Assembly (NCBI RefSeq): GCF_000711195.1
Contig: NZ_JOMR01000001.1
Coordinates: 1,054,001 to 1,118,000, forward strand
DNA: 64,000 bases
Origin: Thiomicrospira pelophila DSM 1534
GTDB lineage: Bacteria > Pseudomonadota > Gammaproteobacteria > Thiomicrospirales > Thiomicrospiraceae
Direction: 5' to 3'
The notes under the pieces were generated by a model. That model made no database searches and was not told the DNA's origin. It saw only the letters and a program-made list of their open reading frames with translations. This document shows, piece by piece, positions 27,510 through 36,856 of the stretch. Each line of letters begins with the position of its first letter. Within the stretch, counting starts at the first letter, position 1. The translations under genes and the position numbers were made by a program.

Positions 27510-28315
27510 TGTTAAAGCAAAGACTGATCACCGCCTTGGTGTTAATTGTGGTTTCTTTATGGGCCTTATTTGGTGCTGAGCCACTTGTTTGGCAATCGGC
27601 GGTTACTTTGATCGCCATGATAGGTGCTTGGGAATGGACGCAGTTTATGCGCCTAGAAAATCGAATAATAAAATTAGCTTTCAGTGCTGTGACGGCTGGA
27701 TTAATTGTTCTGGGTCTAGTATTTGATCTGCAAAATTGGATTGTTTACTTGGCGATGCTTCAGTTACTGATTGTTGTCTATATGGTAACAAGATTTCAAT
27801 TGAGTGAAGGTCAAGTGGGTCTGAGTCATCGCTTGTTTGTGGGCTTAGTTGGATTATTGTTTCTGGTCAGTTTTGCATGGTCACTGATATGGCTAAGAGA
27901 CGCTTATTCGGCTTGGGTTGTTTTATTTAGTATGGCGATGATTTGGGTGATGGACTCAGGCGCTTATTTTGCAGGTCGGCGTTTTGGTCGTCATAAACTC
28001 GCACCCCATGTCAGTCCAGGCAAAACCTGGGAAGGTGTCTTGGGCGGTGTGGTTCTAGTTGGTTTGGTTTCAGTGTTGGTTTGGTTTGAATGGGCGCAAG
28101 CTTTTTACACGCCAGGCCTGGTTGTGTTTGTAGTATTAAGTAGTTTGATTGCTGCATTATCGGTTTATGGTGATTTGTTTGAAAGCCTGCTAAAACGCCA
28201 AGTTAACATAAAAGACAGTGGCAAAATCTTGCCCGGTCATGGCGGGGTACTGGATCGTATTGATAGTTTATTATTGGCATTGCCATTGTTTTGGGTGTTT
28301 TGGTCGTTTACGTGA
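27509..28315 (+). CDS. cdsA: Phosphatidate cytidylyltransferase
   Basis: A 268-residue polytopic membrane protein with several hydrophobic helices and the CdsA signature around DSGAYFAGRRFGRHKLAPHVSPGKTWEG, ending with GHGGVLDRIDSLL. It makes CDP-diacylglycerol for phospholipid synthesis in the inner membrane. It is coupled to uppS by a 1-base overlap, and rseP follows 12 bases on. Confidence 0.96.
   Translation: MLKQRLITALVLIVVSLWALFGAEPLVWQSAVTLIAMIGAWEWTQFMRLENRIIKLAFSAVTAGLIVLGLVFDLQNWIVYLAMLQLLIVVYMVTRFQLSEGQVGLSHRLFVGLVGLLFLVSFAWSLIWLRDAYSAWVVLFSMAMIWVMDSGAYFAGRRFGRHKLAPHVSPGKTWEGVLGGVVLVGLVSVLVWFEWAQAFYTPGLVVFVVLSSLIAALSVYGDLFESLLKRQVNIKDSGKILPGHGGVLDRIDSLLLALPLFWVFWSFT
28111..28122. 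repeat. Dispersed palindrome, variant GCCAGGCCTGGT
   Basis: One mismatch (position 1); inside cdsA, encoding Pro-Gly-Leu-Val in a periplasmic or membrane loop. Confidence 0.75.
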
Positions 28316-28327
28316 GTTTAAACTGAT

Positions 28328-29722
28328 ATGACGATTTTATGGGCGGTGCTGGGCTTTAGTTTACTAATTGGCGTATTGGTGACGATACATGAATGGGGAC
28401 ATTTTGCTGTCGCACGCTTTTTTAACGTCAAAGTATTAACCTTTTCAATCGGATTTGGGCGTGCCATATATAAAAAACAGCGCGGTGAAACTCAATACCA
28501 AATCGGCCTGATTCCACTCGGTGGTTATGTTAAGTTTTTAGATGAGAGAGTTGACTCGGTTGCCGAACATGAAAAGGCGCGGGCTTTTAATCAGCAATCG
28601 GTTTATAAGCGTTTTGCGATCGTTTTGGCCGGCCCCATTATTAACTTAATCTTTGCTTGGTTGCTGTTTGCAGTGATTAATATGATCGGTGTCAGCAATT
28701 TAAAACCGTTATTTGAAACACCAACTAACAATTCACCTTTGGCTTCAGCGATGACAGATTTAGATGGTGACCACCAGGCCTGGTGGTTGGTTGAAGTGGA
28801 CCATCAACCTGTCTCCAGTTGGCCACGCGTGCAACAAGCTGTTTTGCAAGGCTTGGTGCATGATAAAGCCAGCGTAACTTTATCATTGCAACCTTTTGGT
28901 ACTAAAGCCGATGAACAGGTCAACAATCAGCTGGTTGAACTCCCTTTGTCTGGTTTGGATCTTAATAATGTCAAATCGAACTGGTTAGGTGAGTTGGGGT
29001 TTAGGCCAAAACCTCCCAATTTAGCGCCTTTGATTGATGAGGTGTTAGACGGTTCGCCGGCTTTTAAAGCGGGCTTACAGTCAGGGGATCGTATTACTGC
29101 GGTTAATGGCCAAGTCATAAATGATTGGCAAGCTTTAGTCCGCTTTGTGCGCTTGCATCCAAATGAATCACATTTGATCTCCTATCAACGAAACCAAGCT
29201 CAGTATGATGTGATGGTTAGGTTTGAAGGTGTTGAGCAGTCTGGCGAACAAATAGGGCGTTTAGGTGCATCAGTTGACCAAACCCAGCTACAGCAGAGTG
29301 AATATTATGCGATTGAACGTTATGGTGTATTAGGCGCTTTTGAACAAGGCTTGCATCAGTCAGTTAACTTATTAAACATGACCTTGGTGATGTTCAAAAA
29401 AATGCTGTTTGGCGAAGTTGGACTCGCTCATTTGTCGGGGCCTTTAAGCATTGCCGATTTTTCAGGACAAGCCTTGCAGTCTGGTTTTATTAGTTTTTTA
29501 AGCTTGATGGCGCTGTTGAGTTTAAGTTTAGGGGTTTTGAATTTATTGCCTATTCCTATGTTGGATGGTGGGCACTTAATGTATTACTTGGTTGAAATGG
29601 TACGCGGTCGCCCAGTAAGTGAGCGCGTTGAAGAAATTGGTTATCGTATTGGATTGACATTAATCGTCGGTCTAACCATTTTGGCTTTTACGAATGACTT
29701 GGTCAGAATTACAAATGGATAG
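28328..29722 (+). CDS. rseP: Site-2 intramembrane zinc metalloprotease RseP
   Basis: The 464-residue protein has the zinc motif HEWGH (residues 21-25) in the first membrane helix, two PDZ domains (around ALASAMT... and LGELGFRPKPPNLAPLIDEVLDGSPAFKAGLQ), and the third ligand region LPIPMLDGGHLMYY near the C-terminus. It performs the second cut of anti-sigma factor RseA in the envelope stress response. The first PDZ contains an HQAWW insert encoded by an exact copy of the dispersed palindrome. dxr, often found near this position, is absent. Confidence 0.96.
   Translation: MTILWAVLGFSLLIGVLVTIHEWGHFAVARFFNVKVLTFSIGFGRAIYKKQRGETQYQIGLIPLGGYVKFLDERVDSVAEHEKARAFNQQSVYKRFAIVLAGPIINLIFAWLLFAVINMIGVSNLKPLFETPTNNSPLASAMTDLDGDHQAWWLVEVDHQPVSSWPRVQQAVLQGLVHDKASVTLSLQPFGTKADEQVNNQLVELPLSGLDLNNVKSNWLGELGFRPKPPNLAPLIDEVLDGSPAFKAGLQSGDRITAVNGQVINDWQALVRFVRLHPNESHLISYQRNQAQYDVMVRFEGVEQSGEQIGRLGASVDQTQLQQSEYYAIERYGVLGAFEQGLHQSVNLLNMTLVMFKKMLFGEVGLAHLSGPLSIADFSGQALQSGFISFLSLMALLSLSLGVLNLLPIPMLDGGHLMYYLVEMVRGRPVSERVEEIGYRIGLTLIVGLTILAFTNDLVRITNG
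28773..28784. repeat. Dispersed palindrome ACCAGGCCTGGT, copy 7
   Basis: Exact 12-mer, extended to an 18-bp palindrome (28770-28787); inside rseP, encoding His-Gln-Ala-Trp-Trp. Confidence 0.95.
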
Positions 29723-32006
29723 AATGTTGAAGAATTTTTTCAAACCCAAACTTATTATCGGCTTTTTTGTCTTAAGCCTGTCCCAAGCGTTATTGGCAAA
29801 TGAATTTGTGATTACTGATATTGTCGTTGATGGTACCGAGCGAATTGGTTTTGAAACCGTGAATACTTATTTACCCGTGAGTATTGGGGATAGTTTAACG
29901 TCAGAAAAAGAAAGCGAAAGTTTGCGTGCCTTGTATAAAACTGGGTTTTTTAACGATATAGCACTTTATCGTGGCGACAATAATGAGCTGATTATCCAAG
30001 TGACGGAGCGTCCTTCGATCGCGCAAATCGATGTGAAAGGTAATAAACTGATTAAAACTGATGATTTGATGGAAGCCTTAAAGTCACTCGGGATCAGCCA
30101 AGGCAAGATTTACAATGCAATCGAGATGGATCGCGTTAATATCGATTTAAAGCGTCAATATCATAATCAGGGTTATTATGCCGCGGCGATTAAGATTGAA
30201 GCGATTGAATTACCACGTAATCGTGTAGAGCTCAAAATAACCGTTGATGAAGGTCAGCCAGCTAGTATTGAGCGCATAACACTAGTTGGTAACGCAACCT
30301 ATCCTGATGAACGCTTAAAGGCTTTATTTTTATTGTCTGAAAGTGTTTTGATTGGCAATGGTGATAAGTACGCTCGTCCTAAACTCCAGTCTGATCTTGA
30401 AACGTTACGATCCTTTTACATGGATCGGGGGTTTGCTGAGTTTACAATTAATTCTTCACAAGTTTCGTTATCGTCAGACAAAACTAAAGTATTTATTTCG
30501 GCTAGCTTAACTGAGGGGCCACAGTATCGGTTGGACAGCATTAAGTTCAGCGGTACCACACAATTGACTGAAGAGCAGCTGTTTGAGCTTGCCAAGTTGG
30601 AAAGCGGAGACTTGTTTTCACGCAGTGACGTTATTGCAGCCATTACCGCAATTCGAGATCGTTTGAGTGAAGAGGGGTATGCGTTCGCAGAAGTTGAGCC
30701 GCGCACACAAATGGATCCGAAAGCCCAGTTGGTTGACTTAGAGTTTTATATTCAGCCCAAAAGCCGTGTTTATGTTCGTAAGATCGAAGTTGAAGGCAAT
30801 ACACGAACGCGTGATTATGTTTTACGTCGAGAAATGCGTCAGCAAGAAAGCGCACCTTATTCATTGGCTGCGGTGCGCCAGTCAACGACCCGTTTAAACC
30901 GCCTGGGTTACTTTTCAAAAGTTAATATTGATACCCGTCGAGTTTCAGAAGATGAAGTTGACTTAGTGATTGTAGTGGAAGAACAACCCACCGGCTCTTT
31001 TACGGCCGGTGTGGGTTATTCGCAGTTAGATGGTGTGAGCTTTAACCTGGGTATTTCTGAGAAAAACTTTTTGGGTACGGGTAATGAGCTGAATTTGAGT
31101 ATGAACTCCAGTGCGTCTATGAAATCCGCCGACATAGGTTATACCAACCCTTACTTTACTGATGACGGCGTAAGTTTAGGAACTGGCTTTTATTATAGTG
31201 AAATTGATGCGTCAGAATTAAATATTACTGATTATACCTTGGATAAGGTTGGTTTTAGAGTCAATGTGGGTTACCCCACGAGTGAAGAGACTCGACTAAA
31301 TTTCGGCTTAAAAGCAGAAAGCCAGTCTTTGCGATGTTTAACTGCGTTTGATGCTTGTGAACAGCACCTGGCTGAGTTTGATGAAGATAATCAATACTTA
31401 TTGTTTACCACAGGCTGGCGTTATGACTCTCGTAACAGTTTTTACTTTCCATCAAAAGGTCATACCACCAATTTATCAGCCCAAGCGGTGGTGCCGGGCA
31501 CATCTGACATGACGTTTTATAAGGTTTTTGCCGAGGAAAAATGGTACTACCCTTTATCGGATAATTTTAGCTTTAAATTGAGCGGTGGTGTGTCATACGG
31601 TGCGGGTTATGGTGAGATAGAAAAGCTACCATTTTATGAACGTTTCTATGCGGGTGGTATAGGTTCTGTTCGAGGTTTTGATCCTAACTCGCTGGGTGGC
31701 TACTACGAAGATATTAATCGACCACGTGGTGGTGATGCTCGAGTATTAACATCGACTGAAGTCGTATTCCCTATGCCATTAATTGAAGACTCTTCTAATT
31801 TACGCTTAAGTTTGTTTTTTGATGCAGGTAATATCTTCGAAACGCTCGAAGATGTTGAAACCAGTGAGTTCCGTTCAGCAACCGGTTTAGCTTTTGCTTG
31901 GATTACTCCAGTTGGGCCACTTGCCTTTAGTTTTTCAAAACCTGTGCATTATAAAAAAGACGATAAATTACAATCGTTCCAATTTAGTTTAGGTGTGCCG
32001 TTTTAG
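29715..32006 (+). CDS. bamA: Outer-membrane protein assembly factor BamA
   Basis: About 763 residues: a signal peptide (FKPKLIIGFFVLSLSQALLA), five POTRA repeats beginning FVITDIVVDGTERIGFETV, and an Omp85 16-strand barrel with FYAGGIGSVRGFDPNSLG (the conserved RGF lid-lock motif) and a terminal beta-signal ending in Phe. It inserts beta-barrel proteins into the outer membrane. The start may be 29715 or 29724; both overlap or abut the rseP stop. The rseP-bamA-skp-lpx order is the classical gammaproteobacterial one. Confidence 0.96.
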   Translation: MDRMLKNFFKPKLIIGFFVLSLSQALLANEFVITDIVVDGTERIGFETVNTYLPVSIGDSLTSEKESESLRALYKTGFFNDIALYRGDNNELIIQVTERPSIAQIDVKGNKLIKTDDLMEALKSLGISQGKIYNAIEMDRVNIDLKRQYHNQGYYAAAIKIEAIELPRNRVELKITVDEGQPASIERITLVGNATYPDERLKALFLLSESVLIGNGDKYARPKLQSDLETLRSFYMDRGFAEFTINSSQVSLSSDKTKVFISASLTEGPQYRLDSIKFSGTTQLTEEQLFELAKLESGDLFSRSDVIAAITAIRDRLSEEGYAFAEVEPRTQMDPKAQLVDLEFYIQPKSRVYVRKIEVEGNTRTRDYVLRREMRQQESAPYSLAAVRQSTTRLNRLGYFSKVNIDTRRVSEDEVDLVIVVEEQPTGSFTAGVGYSQLDGVSFNLGISEKNFLGTGNELNLSMNSSASMKSADIGYTNPYFTDDGVSLGTGFYYSEIDASELNITDYTLDKVGFRVNVGYPTSEETRLNFGLKAESQSLRCLTAFDACEQHLAEFDEDNQYLLFTTGWRYDSRNSFYFPSKGHTTNLSAQAVVPGTSDMTFYKVFAEEKWYYPLSDNFSFKLSGGVSYGAGYGEIEKLPFYERFYAGGIGSVRGFDPNSLGGYYEDINRPRGGDARVLTSTEVVFPMPLIEDSSNLRLSLFFDAGNIFETLEDVETSEFRSATGLAFAWITPVGPLAFSFSKPVHYKKDDKLQSFQFSLGVPF

Positions 32007-32115
32007 TCAGTCATAAATCGTAAGAAAAAAGATTAATCTCTGTTATCAATGGCTCAGATGGTTTATTATTTATGCGTTTTCTTTCAGCAAAATTCAAAGT
32101 TTAATAAGGTTAAGT

Positions 32116-32649
32116 ATGCTTAAAAAGATTTTAATTTTGGGGCTTGTTTTTATGGCTTCAATCGCGCCCGCCCAAGCCAACGAGCCCATTAAGGTTGGTG
32201 TTGTTAACGTAGGTTTATTATTGGAACAGTCGCCACAAGCTAAAGCCGCCAGTACTGAGTTAGAGCGAGAGTTTGCACCACAGCAAGAAGAGCTGGTGAA
32301 GCTTAATAGTCAACTCGAAAAAGAAAAGAGTGACTTGCAGCGCAACAGCTTAGCTATGAGTGAAGCCCAGCAAGCTTCGAAAGAGCGCGAAATTCAGATG
32401 CTAACGCGTGAAATTCAGCGTAAACGCAATGATGTGCAAGAGTTGTTAAATATTCGTCGCAATGAAGAATTGGCTAAACTGCAAAGCCTTGTGAATTCGG
32501 CAATTCGAGAAGTCGGAACGAGTGAAGCTTATGACTTGATTTTGTATGAAGGTATTGCTTATACCAACAAACGTATAGACTTAACCCAAGCCGTTTTGGA
32601 CTATTTGAGTAAAGATTTCGAAAAGCAAAGTTCTAATTTTAATCGTTAA
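32116..32649 (+). CDS. skp: OmpH/Skp-family periplasmic chaperone
   Basis: The 177-residue product has a signal peptide (LKKILILGLVFMASIAPAQA), the start of the mature body KVGVVNVGLLLEQSPQAKAA, and a long charged coiled-coil (about residues 50-120) that forms the Skp tentacles. It holds unfolded outer-membrane proteins on the way to BamA, encoded just upstream. It sits 11 bases before lpxD. Confidence 0.93.
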   Translation: MLKKILILGLVFMASIAPAQANEPIKVGVVNVGLLLEQSPQAKAASTELEREFAPQQEELVKLNSQLEKEKSDLQRNSLAMSEAQQASKEREIQMLTREIQRKRNDVQELLNIRRNEELAKLQSLVNSAIREVGTSEAYDLILYEGIAYTNKRIDLTQAVLDYLSKDFEKQSSNFNR

Positions 32650-32660
32650 ATAGGTCCAAT

Positions 32661-33725
32661 ATGGCACAAGCTTCTAATAGTCTGACGCTACAAGCGATTG
32701 TCGATTTTTTGACAGAAAAAGGCTTTGAACCGGTGTTGCGCGGAGATGCATCACTAAAAATAAAGCGAATCGAACGTTTGTCGACGGCCAAAATAGAGGA
32801 TATTAGTTTTTTATCGGATGAAAAATACCTTAAAGAACTTTCATCCTCACAAGCATCGGCGGTTTTAGTTCAGCCAAAGCATGCCGATTTATGCACAACA
32901 GCGGCCGTAATCGTCGATAATCCTTATGCTGCTTATGCCTTTATTGCTCAGAAACTATATGCGCCGGTTGAAACGAATGGAATACATCAAAGTGCTGTGG
33001 TAGCTGATTCCGCCCGAATCTCAACTAATGCAACCATTAGCCCAAATGCCGTGATCGGAGAGGGCGTTGTGATTGATGATCACGTCGTTGTCGGCGCGGG
33101 TTGCGTATTGGAATCTGGTGTAAGGCTGGGTAAAAATACGCGTTTAGCTCCGAATGTCACCATTATGAATGATTGCCGGCTAGGTGAAAACTGTATTGTG
33201 GAAGCGGGCAGTGTGATTGGTGGCGACGGCTTTGGCTGGGCCAAGCACCAAGGTCAGTGGGTAAAAATTCCCCAGATTGGTCGTGTCATAATTGGTAATT
33301 GTGTTTCAATCGGCAACAACGTGACGATTGACCGCGGAGCCATTGAGGATACCGTGATTGAAGATAACTGCATTATTGATAATTTGGTTCACATTGCGCA
33401 TAACGTAAAAATTGGCTCAGGTACTGCGATTGCCGGTCAAGTAGGCTTTGCTGGCAGTGCGGTGGTGGGTAAGAATTGTACCTTCGCAGGCCAGTCTGGC
33501 ATGGTTGGACATATCGAATTGACGGATGGTGTGACAATTATGGGGCGTGGTGTGGCGACACATAGCATTCACCAGGCTGGTGTATACAGCGGTTTTCCAG
33601 CCGTCCCTATTGCTGAATGGCAAAAGAATGCGATTTATGCCAAAAATCTGGCCAAATTCTCTGAAAAAATCAAAGGCTTAAATCAACGTTTAAGCAAGTT
33701 AGAAAAAAAATCGAACGAAACCTAA
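32661..33725 (+). CDS. lpxD: UDP-3-O-(3-hydroxyacyl)glucosamine N-acyltransferase
   Basis: The 354-residue enzyme has a uridine-binding N-terminal domain and a left-handed beta-helix of hexapeptide repeats (for example ATISPNAVIGEGVVIDDHVVVGAG). The catalytic His lies in NLVHIAHNVKIG. The C-terminal helix is NEW: SEKIKGLNQRLSKLEKK. It adds the second acyl chain in lipid A synthesis. It is followed by fabZ, lpxA and lpxB in the usual order. Confidence 0.97.
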   Translation: MAQASNSLTLQAIVDFLTEKGFEPVLRGDASLKIKRIERLSTAKIEDISFLSDEKYLKELSSSQASAVLVQPKHADLCTTAAVIVDNPYAAYAFIAQKLYAPVETNGIHQSAVVADSARISTNATISPNAVIGEGVVIDDHVVVGAGCVLESGVRLGKNTRLAPNVTIMNDCRLGENCIVEAGSVIGGDGFGWAKHQGQWVKIPQIGRVIIGNCVSIGNNVTIDRGAIEDTVIEDNCIIDNLVHIAHNVKIGSGTAIAGQVGFAGSAVVGKNCTFAGQSGMVGHIELTDGVTIMGRGVATHSIHQAGVYSGFPAVPIAEWQKNAIYAKNLAKFSEKIKGLNQRLSKLEKKSNET

Positions 33726-33772
33726 ATTTCGTCTCTGGCAAATATAAATAATGTAAATTGGGATCCATACTC

Positions 33773-34210
33773 ATGTTAAACGTCAAAGATATTTTTGAAT
33801 ACTTACCACACCGTTATCCTTTTTTATTGGTTGATCGAGTGACCGAATTTGAGTCAGGTGAATACCTTAAGGCTTATAAAAATGTGACGTTTAATGAGCC
33901 TCAATTTACTGGACACTTTCCTAATAACCCGATTATGCCGGGCGTTATGATTGTTGAAGCCATGGCGCAATGTACCGGAATTCTGGCTTTCAAAACTCAA
34001 GAAGTAAAGCCAGACGGTGACACCATGTATTATTTAGCAGCGGTCGATAATTGTCGTTTTAGGCAGCCAGCGGTTCCAGGTGATCGCTTGGATTTTGAGG
34101 TGCGCACCACGGGTAATAAACGTGGTATTTGGAAGTTTATATGTGAGACACGTATTGATGGGAAAGTGATTGCTTCAGCCGATCTTATGTGTGCAGAAAG
34201 AAAGGTGTAG
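33773..34210 (+). CDS. fabZ: 3-hydroxyacyl-[acyl-carrier-protein] dehydratase
   Basis: From the ATG at 33773 (GGGA a few bases upstream) the 145-residue hot-dog-fold enzyme shows [17 protein letters not shown] and the catalytic [20 protein letters not shown] with H48 and E62. It dehydrates hydroxyacyl-ACPs in fatty-acid synthesis and shares its substrate pool with LpxA and LpxD, its neighbours. An upstream in-frame start at 33758 lacks support. Confidence 0.97.
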   Translation: MLNVKDIFEYLPHRYPFLLVDRVTEFESGEYLKAYKNVTFNEPQFTGHFPNNPIMPGVMIVEAMAQCTGILAFKTQEVKPDGDTMYYLAAVDNCRFRQPAVPGDRLDFEVRTTGNKRGIWKFICETRIDGKVIASADLMCAERKV

Positions 34211-34214
34211 TAGA

Positions 34215-34985
34215 TTGATTCATTCCACAGCCATTATTGATGAAAGTGCAACAATAGCAGACAACGTCAAAGTCGGAGCATATTGTGTGATTGGTGCTAA
34301 TGTTGTGATTGGTGAGGATTGTGTACTGGAACCTCACGTAGTTATTACTGGACCTACCACCATCGGGCGCGCTAACCATTTTTATCAGTTTTGCTCGATT
34401 GGTGCGGCACCACAAGATAAAAAATATCGCGATGAACCTACCACACTTGTGATTGGGAATGGTAATACCTTCCGAGAAAACGTGACCGTAAACCGGGGCA
34501 CTACGCAAGATCGTGGTGAAACACTAATTGGTGATGATAACTGGATTATGGCGGGTGTACATATTGCACATGATTGTGTAATAGGTAGCCATGCCATTTT
34601 TGCAAACGCGACCGCATTAGCTGGTCACGTAACCGTTAATGACTGGGCTATTTTAGGTGGATATACCTTGGTTCACCAGTTTTGTAATATCGGGGCTCAC
34701 AGTTTTTGCGGTATGGGCAGCGTGATTAATCAAGATGTCCCTGACTATGTCGTAGTTTCAGGAAACTTAGCTCAACCTCGCGGTGTAAACCTAGAAGGTT
34801 TAAAACGTCGTGGTTATGATCGAGATCAGTTAAGTCTAGTAAAAAAATCATATCGTGCCTTGTATCGGAGTGGATTAAAATTGGATGATGCGCTCGCTGA
34901 AATTCAAGCCTTAAATGATGATCGAGGTACATTGGATTCACTAATTCATTTCGTTCAACAGGCTAAGCGCGGTATCGTTCGTTAA
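34215..34985 (+). CDS. lpxA: Acyl-ACP--UDP-N-acetylglucosamine O-acyltransferase
   Basis: I place the start at the TTG 34215, four bases after the fabZ stop, with AAGG about 11 bases upstream, because the family begins with this Met-Ile-His segment; an open frame upstream only overlaps fabZ. The 256-residue product has the beta-helix repeats, HIAHD with the catalytic H119, and the helical end NLEGLKRRGYDRDQLSLVKKSYRALYRSG. It starts lipid A synthesis. Confidence 0.95.
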   Translation: MIHSTAIIDESATIADNVKVGAYCVIGANVVIGEDCVLEPHVVITGPTTIGRANHFYQFCSIGAAPQDKKYRDEPTTLVIGNGNTFRENVTVNRGTTQDRGETLIGDDNWIMAGVHIAHDCVIGSHAIFANATALAGHVTVNDWAILGGYTLVHQFCNIGAHSFCGMGSVINQDVPDYVVVSGNLAQPRGVNLEGLKRRGYDRDQLSLVKKSYRALYRSGLKLDDALAEIQALNDDRGTLDSLIHFVQQAKRGIVR

Positions 34986-34995
34986 GCAAACCCTT

Positions 34996-36153
34996 ATGAA
35001 TGGCATCCAACCACCACCCATTTTTGCATTGGTCGCAGGCGAAAGCTCCGGTGACTTATTAGGAGCGGACTTAATTCGAGGCCTGAAGGTGCGTTATCCT
35101 AATGCGCGTTTTGTCGGGATCGGCGGTTCAAATATGCAAGCGGAGGGTTTAGAAAGTTGGTTTGCAATGGAGCAACTTTCGGTTATGGGCTTGTTTGAAG
35201 TTCTCAAACATTTGCCAAAATTACTTCGCCTTAGAAAACAATTAATCCAAAAACTGCTTGATCTTAAACCACATGCATTTATTGGTATCGACGCACCTGA
35301 CTTTAATTTTTACGTTGAACGCCAGCTTAAGCAAGCAGGTATAAAAGTCATTCACTATGTTGGTCCTTCGGTATGGGCTTGGCGTGAAAACCGACTACAT
35401 AAGATCAAGGAATCGGTGGATGGCGTGTTGGTACTGTTTCCTTTTGAGCCGCCCATCTATGAGCGTTACGACATTCCGGTTAAGTTTGTCGGTCACCCAT
35501 TTGCAGATCAAGTGCCAGCTGAACCCAATGCGGTACAGGCTCGTCAAAACCTTGGTTTACCCTTGGATATGCCAGTTACGGCTTTATTGCCGGGGTCTCG
35601 CATGAGTGAAATAGATCGTATGGCCGATCCATATATTCAAGCGGCCAAAAAACTGGCTTTGATTCATCCCTCTATGCAATTTGTAATTCCATGCGTTCAT
35701 CAACGGGCTCGTGCGCGTATTGAAGAGTCGATTAAGCACTATGGTGCCAAATTGCCCATAAAGCTGGTTGATCAAAAGGCACAAACGGTAATGGAAGCCT
35801 GTGATCAAATGATTGTAACGTCGGGCACCGCGACTTTGCAGGCCGCTTTAATGATGCGCCCGATGGTGATTGCGATTAAGGTTCACCCAATTTCTTACTG
35901 GATTATGAAGCGGCTAGCGATTTCAAAATGGGTTGGCTTGCCTAATATTTTAGCTCAGCAAGATGTCGTGGTCGAATTGATTCAGCATGATGTGACGCCT
36001 GACAAATTGGCTTTAGAGTTAGGGCGTTTAATTTTGGATAAAAGTCGCCGAGAAATCCAGCTAAAAGCGTTTCGAATCCAGCGTAGCGCGCTCAAGCAAG
36101 ATAGTGCTTCACTAGCGGCTCAAGCGATAATTGAATGGGCAGAGCTTAACTAG
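34996..36153 (+). CDS. lpxB: Lipid-A-disaccharide synthase
   Basis: The 385-residue GT19 glycosyltransferase shows the family N-terminus FALVAGESSGDLLGADLIRGLK, YVGPSVWAWRENRLHKIKE and LLPGSRMSEI, with the nucleotide-binding SGTATLQAALMMRPMVI. It joins UDP-diacylglucosamine and lipid X at the inner membrane. The gene starts 10 bases after lpxA, and rnhB starts directly after its stop. Confidence 0.97.
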   Translation: MNGIQPPPIFALVAGESSGDLLGADLIRGLKVRYPNARFVGIGGSNMQAEGLESWFAMEQLSVMGLFEVLKHLPKLLRLRKQLIQKLLDLKPHAFIGIDAPDFNFYVERQLKQAGIKVIHYVGPSVWAWRENRLHKIKESVDGVLVLFPFEPPIYERYDIPVKFVGHPFADQVPAEPNAVQARQNLGLPLDMPVTALLPGSRMSEIDRMADPYIQAAKKLALIHPSMQFVIPCVHQRARARIEESIKHYGAKLPIKLVDQKAQTVMEACDQMIVTSGTATLQAALMMRPMVIAIKVHPISYWIMKRLAISKWVGLPNILAQQDVVVELIQHDVTPDKLALELGRLILDKSRREIQLKAFRIQRSALKQDSASLAAQAIIEWAELN

Positions 36154-36774
36154 ATGCAGCAGACAGGATTATTTGACACGCCTCTAACCACCAGGCCTGG
36201 CGCTATTCGAGTTGGTGTAGACGAGGTCGGACGCGGCCCGTTAGTGGGTGAAGTGGTTGCGGCCGCGGTTATTTTGCCGGCAGACTGTCGCTTGCAATTA
36301 AAAGATTCTAAAAAAATGACGCATGCGCAACGCATCGAGATGGCTGATCGCATTCGTGAGGTGGCCGTTGATTATGCCGTGATTGGCGTTTCAGCCAAAA
36401 CGATTGATGAAATCAATATATTGCAAGCCACCATGCTCGCTATGCGTCAAAGTGTCGAAGCTTTAAATCAGCCGTTTGATGAGGTATTAGTGGATGGCAA
36501 TCGCTGCCCAGATTTACCTTGCGCGTGTCGCGCGATTGTTAAAGGGGATGCATTAATTGCTGAAATCAGTGCCGCTTCGATTTTAGCCAAAGTCTATCGA
36601 GATGAACAAATGATGCAGCTACATGCGCAATATCCAGATTATGGGTTTGATCGTCACAAAGGCTATCCCACAGTTGAACATTTAGCCGCAATTGAGCGTT
36701 ATGGTTTAATTGACGGCTATAGAAGCAGTTTTAAACCAGTTAGACAATGGCTTGAAAAAGATCAAATTAGTTAG
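36154..36774 (+). CDS. rnhB: Ribonuclease HII
   Basis: The 206-residue enzyme has the signature RVGVDEVGRGPLVGEVVAAAV with acidic residues D23 and E24, DGNRCPDL with the third acidic residue, and AEISAASILAKVYRDEQM. It cuts RNA in RNA-DNA hybrids. Its ATG follows the lpxB stop with no gap. A near-exact palindrome copy lies in the unconserved N-terminus and encodes Thr-Arg-Pro-Gly. dnaE and accA do not follow, unlike E. coli; accA lies 9 kb away. Confidence 0.96.
   Translation: MQQTGLFDTPLTTRPGAIRVGVDEVGRGPLVGEVVAAAVILPADCRLQLKDSKKMTHAQRIEMADRIREVAVDYAVIGVSAKTIDEINILQATMLAMRQSVEALNQPFDEVLVDGNRCPDLPCACRAIVKGDALIAEISAASILAKVYRDEQMMQLHAQYPDYGFDRHKGYPTVEHLAAIERYGLIDGYRSSFKPVRQWLEKDQIS
36190..36201. 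repeat. Dispersed palindrome, variant ACCAGGCCTGGC
   Basis: One mismatch (equivalent to the position-1 variant read on the other strand); in the N-terminus of rnhB, the only copy read as Thr-Arg-Pro-Gly. Confidence 0.75.
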
Positions 36775-36856
36775 TTTCTAGACGATTGGTCTTTTTATCT
36801 TTGTAGATTGGTATTAATATAAGGCCATTAAACCCTATTTAAACAGGTGATATCGG

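Noticed and set aside
33571-33583. CACCAGGCTGGTG in lpxD
   Set aside because: Lacks one central base and is not a true palindrome; the encoded His-Gln-Ala-Gly-Val stretch is a normal LpxD segment.
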